Part shown: one piece after another, positions 46,856 through 55,944 of the stretch
How the letters are laid out: every line of letters starts with the position of its first letter
How positions within the stretch are numbered: position 1 is the stretch's first letter
Assembly: GCA_963422445.2 (NCBI GenBank)
Contig: OY729512.2
Location: forward strand, 3,534,001 to 3,598,000
Length of the DNA: 64,000 nucleotides
Reading direction: 5' to 3'
From: G963422445 sp963422445
Lineage (GTDB): Bacteria > Pseudomonadota > Alphaproteobacteria > Thalassobaculales > Thalassobaculaceae
Translations under genes and position numbers: made by a program
Notes under the pieces: model-generated
What the model was told of the DNA's origin: nothing
Databases searched by the model: none
What the model saw: only the letters and a program-made list of their open reading frames with translations

Positions 46856-48301
46856 ATGACCGATTCGATGGTCGTCGATTACGACACGTCAATTCCCAAT
46901 AATGTCGGTCTCATGGAAGACCGTCGGGTGTTGCGGGCGCTGGAACGCTGGCATCCCGGTTATCTCGACTGGTGGGATCAGATGGGGCCGGAAGGCCTGC
47001 AGGATGCTCTTGTCTATCTTCGTACGGCCGTCGGCGTCGATCCCGATGGCTGGGCCCGGTTCGGTTTCGTGCGGATGCCGGAATATCGTTGGGGCATTTT
47101 GCTGGCTCCACGCGAGGCCGACCGCAAAATCGGTTTTGGCCAGCACAAGGGTGAGCCGGTCTGGCAAGAGGTTCCCGGCGAATATCGGGCCGCCTTGCGC
47201 CGGTTATGTGTCATTCAGGGCGATACCGAACCGGCGTCGGTCGAGCAGCAGCGCCAGCTCGGGATGACCGCGCCGTCGCTGTACGACCTGCGCAATCTGC
47301 TTCAGGTCAATGTTGAAGAAGGCCGTCACCTGTGGGCGATGGTTTATCTTTTGCAGAAGTATTTTGGTCGGGACGGCCGTGAAGAGGCCGAGAACCTGCT
47401 GCTGCGGCGGTCCGGGGATCCCGATCGGCCCCGTATGCTCGGCGCCTTCAATGAGGCAACGCCGGACTGGCTCAGTTTTTTCATGTTCACGTTCTTCACC
47501 GATCGCGACGGCAAGATGCAGCTCGAAAGCCTGGCGCAGTCGGGATTCGATCCTTTGGCCCGGACGACACGCTTCATGTTGACCGAAGAGGCGCACCACA
47601 TGTTTGTCGGCGCGTCGGGCGTCGGCCGGGTCGTCAAGCGGACCTGTGAGGCGATGCGCGAGACGGGTGTCGATGATCCGAACGATATTGGCGCCGTTCG
47701 CGCCCTTGGAGTGATCGATCTGCCAACCATCCAGAAAAAGGCGAACCTGCATTATTCGCTATCTCTCGATCTGTTCGGTTCTGAGATTTCGACGAATGCG
47801 GCCAATGCCTATAGCAGCGGGTTGAAAGGGCGGTATCGTGAAGACCAGCTTGATGACGATCATCGGTTGGTGAACGATACCTACCCGGTCTTGAAGCTGG
47901 TTGACGGTAAACCGGTTCTGGTCGACGAGCCTGCCCTCACGACCCTCAATATGCGCTTGCGCGACGACTATATCCGCGAGACGGAAGCCGGGATCAAACG
48001 ATGGAATCGTGAGATCGAACGAACCGGGATCAATTACCGGATTACTTTGCCAAGCGTGGCGTTCAATCGGAAAATCGGTGTATTTTCCCGTGTCGAGGCT
48101 ACGCCCGACGGTGAAATCGTGACGGATGAAGCGTTTGCGCGACAACAGGATGAATGGCTGCCGTCGACGGACGACGGCGTCTTTATCCAGTCCTTGATGC
48201 ATCCGGAAACCGGACCCGGCTGCTATGCTGGATGGATTGCCCCGCCCCGCGACGGAATCAACAACAAACCTGGCGATTTTGAATATGTCAAACTCCGTTA
48301 G
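46856..48301 (+). CDS. boxB: benzoyl-CoA 2,3-epoxidase, diiron oxygenase subunit
   Basis: A 481-residue BoxB. It uses a di-iron centre and O2 to make 2,3-epoxybenzoyl-CoA, with electrons from the reductase BoxA. The ligand motifs VEEGRHLWAM and TEEAHHMFVG (ExxH twice) are present, and IPNNVGLMEDRRVLRALERW is the typical N-terminus. I take the ATG at 46856 (GAGGAA upstream); the ATG at 46817 has its ribosome site too close. It begins 35 bases after the restored boxC end. No boxA, boxZ or benzoate-CoA ligase lies in the window, so the reductase must be elsewhere or absent. Confidence 0.92.
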   Translation: MTDSMVVDYDTSIPNNVGLMEDRRVLRALERWHPGYLDWWDQMGPEGLQDALVYLRTAVGVDPDGWARFGFVRMPEYRWGILLAPREADRKIGFGQHKGEPVWQEVPGEYRAALRRLCVIQGDTEPASVEQQRQLGMTAPSLYDLRNLLQVNVEEGRHLWAMVYLLQKYFGRDGREEAENLLLRRSGDPDRPRMLGAFNEATPDWLSFFMFTFFTDRDGKMQLESLAQSGFDPLARTTRFMLTEEAHHMFVGASGVGRVVKRTCEAMRETGVDDPNDIGAVRALGVIDLPTIQKKANLHYSLSLDLFGSEISTNAANAYSSGLKGRYREDQLDDDHRLVNDTYPVLKLVDGKPVLVDEPALTTLNMRLRDDYIRETEAGIKRWNREIERTGINYRITLPSVAFNRKIGVFSRVEATPDGEIVTDEAFARQQDEWLPSTDDGVFIQSLMHPETGPGCYAGWIAPPRDGINNKPGDFEYVKLR

Positions 48302-48482
48302 TGACGAGCCGGGCGCAGGATTGGCATGGTCGTGATTGCCGGCCCGTTCTCCGTATCGGGCTGTTGTCCACAGGATCGGCATTCCTGTGCTGCCGGATTA
48401 TTCTCGTCGATTCCTGTCACGCAAACGCCGGCCATGGTCGGCGGAAGGTGTCAGATCTTGTTCTGGCGATTCCGTCGCCGAC

Positions 48483-48995
48483 ATGCCTGACGCCATCCCC
48501 GGCGGGCCGATCGAAAATTGTTACCGGGTTTTGCCGGGGAGACTGCTTGCCGGTGAGCATCCGGGCGGTGCCAACATGGCGTCGACCCGGAGACGCCTGC
48601 AGGCCTTCGCCGATGCCGGCATCGTTTCGTTTCTCGACCTGACGGAAGAGAACGAAGTCCCGCCCTACGCGCAGTGGCTCGAAGGTGCGGTTCACCGGCG
48701 CTTTCCGATCCCGGACATGTCGGTGCCGCAGTCGCCATCGCAGATGATCGCCATACTCGATTACATCGATCAGGGTATCGACGACGGCCATTTTATTTAC
48801 GTCCATTGCCGCGGCGGGATCGGGAGAACGGGCTTGGTCGTGGGCTGCTGGCTCGCGCGACACCGGTCTGCCGAAATGCCGGCTCTCGATCTGCTGCTGC
48901 GACTGTGGTGCCGCTGCCCGAATTCCAGCCGCCATGCTTCGCCCGAAACAGCCGACCAGCGGCGTTACATCAGTACCTGGCCAAGGCATATGTGA
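48483..48995 (+). CDS. dual-specificity / tyrosine phosphatase-like protein
   Basis: A 170-residue cysteine phosphatase. The active-site P-loop is HCRGGIGRTG (C-x5-R), preceded by GAGIVSFLDLTEENE and the general-acid region. This type (YxVxPGRLLAGExPG N-terminus) is common in proteobacteria and of unknown substrate. The ATG at 48483 lacks a strong ribosome binding site; a longer start at 48336 would overlap non-coding-looking sequence. It lies between boxB and the second hyu pair in the same direction. Confidence 0.8.
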   Translation: MPDAIPGGPIENCYRVLPGRLLAGEHPGGANMASTRRRLQAFADAGIVSFLDLTEENEVPPYAQWLEGAVHRRFPIPDMSVPQSPSQMIAILDYIDQGIDDGHFIYVHCRGGIGRTGLVVGCWLARHRSAEMPALDLLLRLWCRCPNSSRHASPETADQRRYISTWPRHM

Positions 48996-49122
48996 TCATT
49001 CGAATGATCGGACGGGGCATTGAACGATACAGGGAAGGGTGTGTCCGGCGGCATTGGCAAAGGCCGGCGATCCGTTGCATCATCGCCGGCGATCCAGATT
49101 CGATCCGTCCCGGAGATATTCC

Positions 49123-50781
49123 GTGCAAAACACCGTTGACCCAATCACCGTTTCGGTGATCCAGCATCGTCTGACGGCTATCGTCGCCGAAATGGGCGAG
49201 GCGATGCTGCGCACATCCTACTCGCAGATCCTCAACTCCAGCCGTGATTTCTCGACGGCGATCTGTGATGCCCGATCGAGGCTCGTCGCCCAAGCCGAAC
49301 ATATTCCAATTCATGTCGGTGCACTCGCCTATGCCGCCGAAGCGGTCAACGCCTATTTCGAAGATACCGTAAAACCCGGTGATGTGTATCTTTTGAATGA
49401 TCCGTATTTTGGCGGCAGTCACCTGCCGGACGTGACAGCATTCGTGCCGGTGTTCGCAGCCGGCAAGCTCGCGTTCTGGACCATCAACCGTGCCCATCAC
49501 AGCGACATCGGCGGCGCGACCTACGGTGCCTACAATCCGACAGCGACATCGATTTTTCAGGAAGGATTGCGCATTCCGCCGCTCAAGCTCTACGACGAAG
49601 GCGTGGTGCGTCGGGATCTGCTCGACATGATTGCGACCAATACCCGTCATCCGCGTGATTTCAAGGGCGACCTCGCGGCCCAGATCGGATCGGTCCACGG
49701 CGGCGAGCGGAGGATACTGGCTTTGATGGACGAGTTCGGAGCCGAGACCGTCCTGGCGGCGGTCGAGATGACCCTGGACGCGGCCGAACAACAGGCCCGC
49801 AAAGTGATCGCGACCTGGCCAGATGGCGTCTATCGTGGCGAAGCTGTCCTTGACGATGACGGGCATGGTCGGGTTGATGTGACGGTCCGGGCAACGGTGA
49901 CCAAGACCGGGAGCAATCTGGTCGTCGATCTCACCGATTCGGACTCGCAGTCGCTCGGGTTCGTGAATTCGTCCTATGCGAACATGCGCTCGGCGGTGGC
50001 AATGGCCATTTCCTTCCTTATCGATCCGGAGACCCCTAAGAACCACGGGTCGTTGCGTCCGCTCGCCGTCAAGGCCAAACGCGGCACGATCGTCTGGGCC
50101 GAAGACGGCGCACCGGTGACAATGTGCACCAGTCATTGTTCGAACGAGATCTGTGAGGCGATTGTCGTGGCCTTGTCGGACGCATGTCCGGAGCGTGCCA
50201 TGGGCGGTTGGGGGCGCCGGTTCCGGGTAGCCATCGAGGGCAAGAACCAGAAGAACGGACGCGGATTCATCTGGCACATGTTCCATGCGCGGCCCGGCGG
50301 CGGCGGATCGGCCGGCGGCGACGGATGGCACAACGCCGGCGAATGGCATTCGGCGGGCGGGTTGAAGTTCGGGAGTATCGAACTGGCCGAGGCGCGGTTT
50401 CCGTTGCATTTTCGCAAGCATGAGTTCCGGCCGGGGTCGGCTGGCGACGGGGAGTTCCGTGGCGGCAACGGTGTCGAGCTTGAATTCGTTCTTGAAACCG
50501 AAGACCCAGCTGTTGCCAATACAGCGGGCGATGGTAATCGGCACGGATCCCGCGGTATGGTCGGTGGCCAGGACGGACTGCCGCACCGTTACGAGTTGCG
50601 CCGGCACGACGGCAGTGTCCGCGCATTGAAGACCAAGGAAATTCTGGTTCCTGTGAGTCCTGGCGACACATTCGTGATCCATTCTTCCGGTGGCGGCGGG
50701 TGGGGGGACCCGGCGCGCCGCCGGTCCGAGGCGCGCGTGGCCGATGTCATGAACGAAATCGTGCCAGCGAACGGAGCCTGA
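49123..50781 (+). CDS. hyuB: hydantoinase/oxoprolinase subunit B family protein (second copy)
   Basis: A 552-residue HyuB started at the GTG at 49123 (CGGAGA upstream), giving VQNTVDPITVSVIQHRL. Landmarks: VYLLNDPYFGGSHLPD, FWTINRAHHSDIGG, a glycine-rich ARPGGGGSAGGDGWHN loop and the C-terminal HSSGGGGWGDP. The HHSDIGG motif and the B-then-A gene order resemble the 5-oxoprolinase/acetophenone-carboxylase branch more than the first pair. Its stop is four bases before the hyuA start, so translation is coupled. Confidence 0.88.
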   Translation: MQNTVDPITVSVIQHRLTAIVAEMGEAMLRTSYSQILNSSRDFSTAICDARSRLVAQAEHIPIHVGALAYAAEAVNAYFEDTVKPGDVYLLNDPYFGGSHLPDVTAFVPVFAAGKLAFWTINRAHHSDIGGATYGAYNPTATSIFQEGLRIPPLKLYDEGVVRRDLLDMIATNTRHPRDFKGDLAAQIGSVHGGERRILALMDEFGAETVLAAVEMTLDAAEQQARKVIATWPDGVYRGEAVLDDDGHGRVDVTVRATVTKTGSNLVVDLTDSDSQSLGFVNSSYANMRSAVAMAISFLIDPETPKNHGSLRPLAVKAKRGTIVWAEDGAPVTMCTSHCSNEICEAIVVALSDACPERAMGGWGRRFRVAIEGKNQKNGRGFIWHMFHARPGGGGSAGGDGWHNAGEWHSAGGLKFGSIELAEARFPLHFRKHEFRPGSAGDGEFRGGNGVELEFVLETEDPAVANTAGDGNRHGSRGMVGGQDGLPHRYELRRHDGSVRALKTKEILVPVSPGDTFVIHSSGGGGWGDPARRRSEARVADVMNEIVPANGA

Positions 50782-50785
50782 AACC

Positions 50786-52828
50786 ATGATCCGGATTGGC
50801 ATAGATGTCGGCGGAACCTTCACCGACATCGTCGCGGTCGATGAGACCGGCACCGTGGCCTTCGCAAAGGCACCGAGCACACCGGACGATCCGTCGATCG
50901 GTGTGATGGATGCGATCGCGAAACTCGCCGGGGGCCTGGCGCTGGATCAGGCCGATCTGTTTGCCCGCTGCGAGCGTATCGTTCATGGCACGACGGTTGC
51001 GACCAATGCCCTGCTCGAACGCAAGGGCGCCAGAGTCGGTTTGCTGACGACAGCCGGCCATCGCGATGTTCTCGAGATGCGGGAAGGTCTCAAAGAGGAC
51101 CGTTACAACATGCGGCTTGCGGCGCCGGAGCCTCTGGTGCCACGGTATTTGCGTCTTGGCGTGGTTGAACGGATGCGGCCCGATGGCATGGTTCATACGC
51201 CGCTCGATACGGCCTCGCTCGATCAGGCGGTCGAACGAATGATGGAAAATGCAGTCACGTCAGTGGCTGTCTGTTATTTGCACAGTTACAAGAATGCTGT
51301 TCACGAGACGTTGACGCGGGATCGGCTCGCGATCGCAATGCCCGGAGTTCCGGTGTCCTTGTCGTCTGATGTTTTCCCGGAGATCAAGGAATACGAGCGG
51401 GTTTCGACGACCGTCGTCAATGCCTATGTCAGGCCGGTTGTCGAGACTTATCTCATGCGGCTCGAGGATCGCTTGCGAGCGGCGGGTTATGCCGGTCCGG
51501 TTCTGATCATCCTGTCGCATGGCGGCGTCGCGCCGATCAGCGAGGCGATTCGGCTGGCCGTCGCAACGGTCTTGTCGGGCCCGGCCGGCGGTGTCGCCGG
51601 GGCGCGTTACGGAACGGCTCTCATCGGCGCATCGGACATCGTGCCGTTCGATATGGGTGGAACCAGCACAGATATCTCGATGATCGTCAACGGTGAACCT
51701 GCGCTGTCAAACAACAGGGGTACTGCCGGCCAGCGAATTGCCTTGCAGTCACTGGATATCGTCAGTATCGGCGCGGGTGGCGGGTCACTGGCAAGCGTCG
51801 ACAGCGGAGGGATACTCAAGGTTGGTCCGGAAAGCGCCGGCGCGGTGCCCGGGCCGGCCTGTTACGGACGTGGTGGAACCGGGGCCACGGTGACGGACGC
51901 TAGCGTCGTGCTCGGTTTTCTTGATCCGGATAACTTTCTTGGCGGCGCGGACTGTCTGGACAAACAGGCGGCGGATGTGGCGCTTGACGCGTTGGCGGCA
52001 CAACTCGAGATCGACCGGGCACAGGCGGCCGAGGGCGTCCATCGGGTTATCAACACGCATATGGCAGAAGGGATTCGCCTGGTCTCGGTACGCCGTGGTG
52101 TCGACCCGCGGCGCTTTGCATTGTTGTCGTTTGGCGGTGCTGCGGGCATTCATGTTACTGAAATCGCCCGTCAGCTCGAGATTCGCCGCGTCGTCGTGCC
52201 GCGCACGGCGGCGGTACTCTCGGCATGGGGGATGCTGGCGACTGATCTTCGTTATGAGGTCAGCCGAACCCATATCGGTGATACCGGTGCGCTCGACGCA
52301 ACGGATGTGCGCAAGATCTATTCCGAAATGCAGGTTGAGGGCCGCGCTCGCCTGACTGAGGCCTTTGACGGGCCAGTCACGATACGCAGGTCGGCGGACA
52401 TGCGGTATGGGGAGCAAATCTTTGAAATCGATGTCTCGCTTGACGGTCTTGATTTCGGTCGCGTTGACCTCATGGCAGAGATCGCACGCCGTTTCCATGC
52501 CCGCCATGAGGCGCTGTTTACCTACAGTCTGGAGGATCAGGAAGTTGTATTGGTGAACGGCCGTCTGGCTGCAATCGGGGAACTCCCGGCTTTGCCCCGG
52601 GAACCGGATGCACCAGCCCGGCCATCGGCGGAACCTCATGAAAGGCGGCGCATTTACCTCGGGGGGTGGCGAGACGCCTCGATCTACAGGCTCGACTCAC
52701 TGGCTCCCGGTCAGACAATCGCCGGACCGGCGGTTATCGAATCTGAAACGACAACCGTTGTCCTGCGTGTTGGCGACAGCGCGATGGCAACCGATGCATT
52801 GTGGCTTGATGTGATGGTGGGTACATGA
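50786..52828 (+). CDS. hyuA: hydantoinase/oxoprolinase subunit A family protein (second copy)
   Basis: A 680-residue HyuA, partner of the preceding subunit. ASKHA motifs: IRIGIDVGGTFTDIV, VHGTTVATNALLERKGA, FDMGGTSTDISMI, SIGAGGGSLASVDSGG. C-terminal GPAVIESETTTVVL is typical. The gene starts four bases after hyuB. Compared with the copy at 41092, motifs are shared but most of the rest has diverged, so the pairs are old paralogs and not a recent duplication. Confidence 0.88.
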   Translation: MIRIGIDVGGTFTDIVAVDETGTVAFAKAPSTPDDPSIGVMDAIAKLAGGLALDQADLFARCERIVHGTTVATNALLERKGARVGLLTTAGHRDVLEMREGLKEDRYNMRLAAPEPLVPRYLRLGVVERMRPDGMVHTPLDTASLDQAVERMMENAVTSVAVCYLHSYKNAVHETLTRDRLAIAMPGVPVSLSSDVFPEIKEYERVSTTVVNAYVRPVVETYLMRLEDRLRAAGYAGPVLIILSHGGVAPISEAIRLAVATVLSGPAGGVAGARYGTALIGASDIVPFDMGGTSTDISMIVNGEPALSNNRGTAGQRIALQSLDIVSIGAGGGSLASVDSGGILKVGPESAGAVPGPACYGRGGTGATVTDASVVLGFLDPDNFLGGADCLDKQAADVALDALAAQLEIDRAQAAEGVHRVINTHMAEGIRLVSVRRGVDPRRFALLSFGGAAGIHVTEIARQLEIRRVVVPRTAAVLSAWGMLATDLRYEVSRTHIGDTGALDATDVRKIYSEMQVEGRARLTEAFDGPVTIRRSADMRYGEQIFEIDVSLDGLDFGRVDLMAEIARRFHARHEALFTYSLEDQEVVLVNGRLAAIGELPALPREPDAPARPSAEPHERRRIYLGGWRDASIYRLDSLAPGQTIAGPAVIESETTTVVLRVGDSAMATDALWLDVMVGT

Positions 52829-53630
52829 GTGGCTATCCATTGACTGGATTGATATATTGCATTGTTTCGTCGTCCGAACGAGGAGGATTGCATGTCGAAA
52901 TGATGACATTAGCGCAAATCCATAAACGTCATTAATCAAACCGAACAAAGTACTAATTTTGGCGATATCGGCTACCAGACGTCGGACTGGAAGTTCGAGC
53001 CTTGATTTATGAATTAATGCAGAGATAATTCCCTGATGCATACTCAGTCTTGAAAGACATTTCCACGGCGCGTGAAGCTTCACGATTCAAAGACCCAGTC
53101 TCGAGCATTGTGAGACGTTCGGATAGCCGAAAGAACTACACTGAATCCACTATCGCTGCGCAGGACGCGAAGAAATAACAAGAGAATCGACGTACAGATT
53201 GCAATATGTATTGCTAGGAACGCCAGCGGGGAGGTACACGGCGATCTCGTGCCAAATTTGAGTACAGGTCGAGCGGTTATTTGACAACATGCAGCGAAGT
53301 CATTTTCAAAATTTGGTCCGTAAATTAGATTAAATCGTCGGAGAAAACGGTTTTTCTATCTGTCCTGGCAAGAATTCATGTCGCCAAACTCTTGTCATGG
53401 ATTGGCCGTTTGCAGCGTGAGACACCATTGGGCATGATCTCTTGATTGCACTTGGTATCCCCTCGATCGGTGAGGATTAAAACTAAGACTGCGATATCAT
53501 TAGCGCAGTCAAGTGTTCGGCGCCCGTTACTCTGGAGATCTCAACTTGGAAATCAGTTCTTGAACTACCCAACGCAGCTTCGGAAAGCGGATTTTCACAT
53601 AATCCCAGACGTTTTTTAGGAATTACTATT
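52829..53630. other. AT-richer gene-less stretch
   Basis: About 800 bases visibly richer in A and T than the flanking genes, with no credible coding sequence on either strand. Together with 55132-55944 it forms an island of different base composition around an IS. This points to acquired and eroded DNA. Confidence 0.5.
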
Positions 53631-53634
53631 GAAT

Positions 53635-55131
53635 GAACCTCTTGCAAAATTCCTGCCCCCGGGGTCCGGTGAGCCCGGATCGGTCGGTTGATCCCGGTCA
53701 CCTCTGCACCTGGAGGTCGGAATCCATGGATTCGCGGTGTCTCATCAGAGATGATGAGACCAAACAGGGCCCTTTGTGGACATCGGGACACGCCTCTCCG
53801 GGCCACTCTCTTCGAGAGAGCCGTGAAGGGTCGGCATGCGTTGTCGGAGCCGCGCTATGGGACGGCGAGACGTATCAACTGGTCAGCCGCCAGGGCCAGG
53901 ATGCCGACCATGAGATGGCAGGCGACCCTGGAATATCCACGGACGCGGACATGGCGCCCGCCAAACTCATCCTTGAGGCGGGCGTTGGTCCTCTCGACAC
54001 CGGACCGGATCCGGACCCGCACAGTCTCGGGATCGACATGGCCTATTGCACGCCGGGCCCGGGCCTCCCGGTCTCGCTCCTCCTTGAGTCCTTGTCCCGG
54101 CGCGGATTGACATCGATGATCGGCACATGGCCAAGCCGTTCGCTCATCTGGTAGATCTCCCTGGCATCATAGGCCGCGTCCATGAGATCGTAGAGATTGG
54201 TCACACGCCCGGCGGTCATCATCGCCAGCGGGATCGCGACTTGGCTGTCATGGACGGATGCCGAGGTGAGGACGGTCCTCAGCGGCACCCCGCAGTCTGC
54301 TGTGTCGATATGCAGCTTGTAACCGCGCCAGGCCTCCAGGACCCCCTTGGCATTCTTCTTTGCCCCGTGATCGCAGACCTTCGGCAGCGCGTCGAGCATC
54401 TCATCGAGATCCATCCCGTTCGCTTGCTGCCCGAGACGCCCAGGCTCCTTCGTCCTCTCCTCGCCCTTGCGGGGCCGGCCGCGCTTGCGGTTCGGCGTCC
54501 TGGCCTTCGGCGTCGGGGCCGGCGTCTCCCGGGCCTCGATGGCCGTCGAGGCCCGGGAGACGTGGCCGATGAGCGCGTCGCCCAGTGTCTCTGCAACCAG
54601 AGCCGCGTGCATCCTCTCCGGAAGACGGGACTGCGAAAATTCGGCGAACGCCCGCGAAAACGTCGCTTCACTCGGGATCTCCGCGACACGCGACCAGCCG
54701 CACAGTCGGCGCAACGTCGGGTCCACCTTGAGCCTGTCGATCAGGTGGCGGGTCGTCGGCAGATCCCACACCGCTTTGGCGATGAAGCCACGGGCCAGCG
54801 CCTGGCGATCCTCCCGGGGCCGACCCGGACCGGTCCACACCCCATCGACGAAGCCCTCCACCTTGACGAGATCGAGAGCTGTCACGAAGCGCTTGTGCGT
54901 CTCGAGGAGAGGACCGACCGCCTCGGCCAACGCAGGGAAAAGTTCCCCTTGAAATCGGTGCCGGATATCGGATAGGGTCGAGCCAAGGGTCATCGGGGTC
55001 ACCACCTCGGTATCTTGTTGTTGCGGAAACACAACATACCACGAGGTGGCCCCGAAACCCAGGCCATCGACAACAAAATCAGCCTCGAGAAGGCAAAAAA
55101 CCGGTCGGGCCGGCAATTTTGAAAGAAGCTC
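53635..55131 (-). mobile_element. IS5/IS1182-type insertion sequence, 1497 bp, probable 4-bp target duplication
   Basis: Imperfect ~25-base inverted ends can be aligned (left GAACCTCTTGCAAAATTCC, right complement GAGCTTCTTTCAAAATTGC; most positions match). They are flanked by GAAT at 53631-53634 and 55132-55135. One frameshifted transposase fills the element on the minus strand. The family call rests on the transposase's general layout and is less sure than the element itself. Confidence 0.72.
53855..54993 (-). pseudogene. IS5/IS1182-like transposase, frameshifted
   Basis: From the ATG at 54993 the frame encodes an N-terminal DUF772-like region (LPTTRHLIDRLKVDPTLRRLCGW; SEATFSRAFAEF), an Arg-rich linker, YKLHIDTADCGVPLRTVLTSASVHDSQVA (first catalytic Asp region) and LYDLMDAAYDA. 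At about 54068-54080 it slips. The C-terminal block RSGVERTNARLKDEFGGRHVRVRGY, with the catalytic Glu, and HLMVGILALAADQLIRL lies in another frame ending at 53855. A single indel separates them; I see no strong slippery sequence, so decay is more likely than programmed shifting. Confidence 0.8.
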
Positions 55132-55137
55132 GAATAA

Positions 55138-55585
55138 CTATTAATCAAAAAGTTGCGGAAATCGATGATCTCAAACTTGCGTTCCACGGCGGCCTGTGTC
55201 GGCGCGTCATCCACGTAGGTATCGTTGTCCGGATCTTCGGAAAAATTTCAGATATTCGCACCTATTCGATCGATATTCGACGGCAGGGCGGCGGGCTAGA
55301 CCTCATAGACAAGCTCACTGACCAGTTGATAGCAGCGCGCAAATACGGGTTGTGAGTTGACCCCGAGGTGAGGCGGAGAGTATCGACGAGGTTGAAATAT
55401 CGATCGAATGGTGCCGGGACGCTGTTGGAGCTGAATTCCATAAGGAAAGCAGCGCCACTGGTTTCTAGATCGAAATCCGTGCCACACGCCGCTAAGCCGA
55501 AGATTTCGAGCCGCGTCACATCGTAGCGACGGCAGAGTAGGGCCAGTTCTTTCTTCTTGTCAGCAATAACAGTATGTATGTTCAA
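55138..55585 (-). pseudogene. MNT nucleotidyltransferase / HEPN toxin-antitoxin pair, both degraded
   Basis: From a TTG at 55585 the minus strand encodes ELALLCRRYDVTRLEIFGLAACGTDFDLETSGAAFLMEF, recognisable as a minimal nucleotidyltransferase (MntA antitoxin). The active-site GSAARG has become GLAACG and the DxD aspartates are lost. The reading frame breaks near 55370. Just downstream, DDAPTQAAVERKFEII (55160-55225) matches the conserved C-terminal helix of HEPN (DUF86/MntC) toxins, truncated by a stop at 55138 next to the IS. Both partners are therefore dead remnants. Confidence 0.65.
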
Positions 55586-55944
55586 ATTTGCGACGCTGGA
55601 GATGTATCATGCTCGTCCTCAACGTTATCGTAGCGGCGCCTTTATCTGGATTCATTTCAGATTGTCACATGCCGATATTCCGTTCGTCCCGGCGACAATC
55701 AGGTCGAAAAGGTATCTTCAGGACGCAGCCCTATGATATCGCTGTCCTGACAGACCTCGGCATATGGGCGACGGCGCATGCATGCTGCTATTGTGGCAAA
55801 GTGTTAAAGCATGTCTGCGACTATTGTGGCAGTCTGAGTCCGTCCTGATACCCAGTAGGTTCAGTATAAGTCGATCTCCGCCATGTTTGCAACGTTGAAA
55901 TTCAATCGCCCTTCACCAGTATTGCTGATCTTATCGTAAACATC
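55586..55944. other. gene-less AT-richer stretch
   Basis: An 86-codon frame (55588-55848) ends with a CxxC...CxxC pattern but has no ribosome binding site or recognisable family, so I do not call it. Nothing else is supported. Confidence 0.4.

Noticed and set aside
55588..55848. 86-codon frame with a CxxC-rich C-terminus
   Set aside because: No ribosome binding site, no family resemblance, and it lies in an eroded AT-rich stretch.
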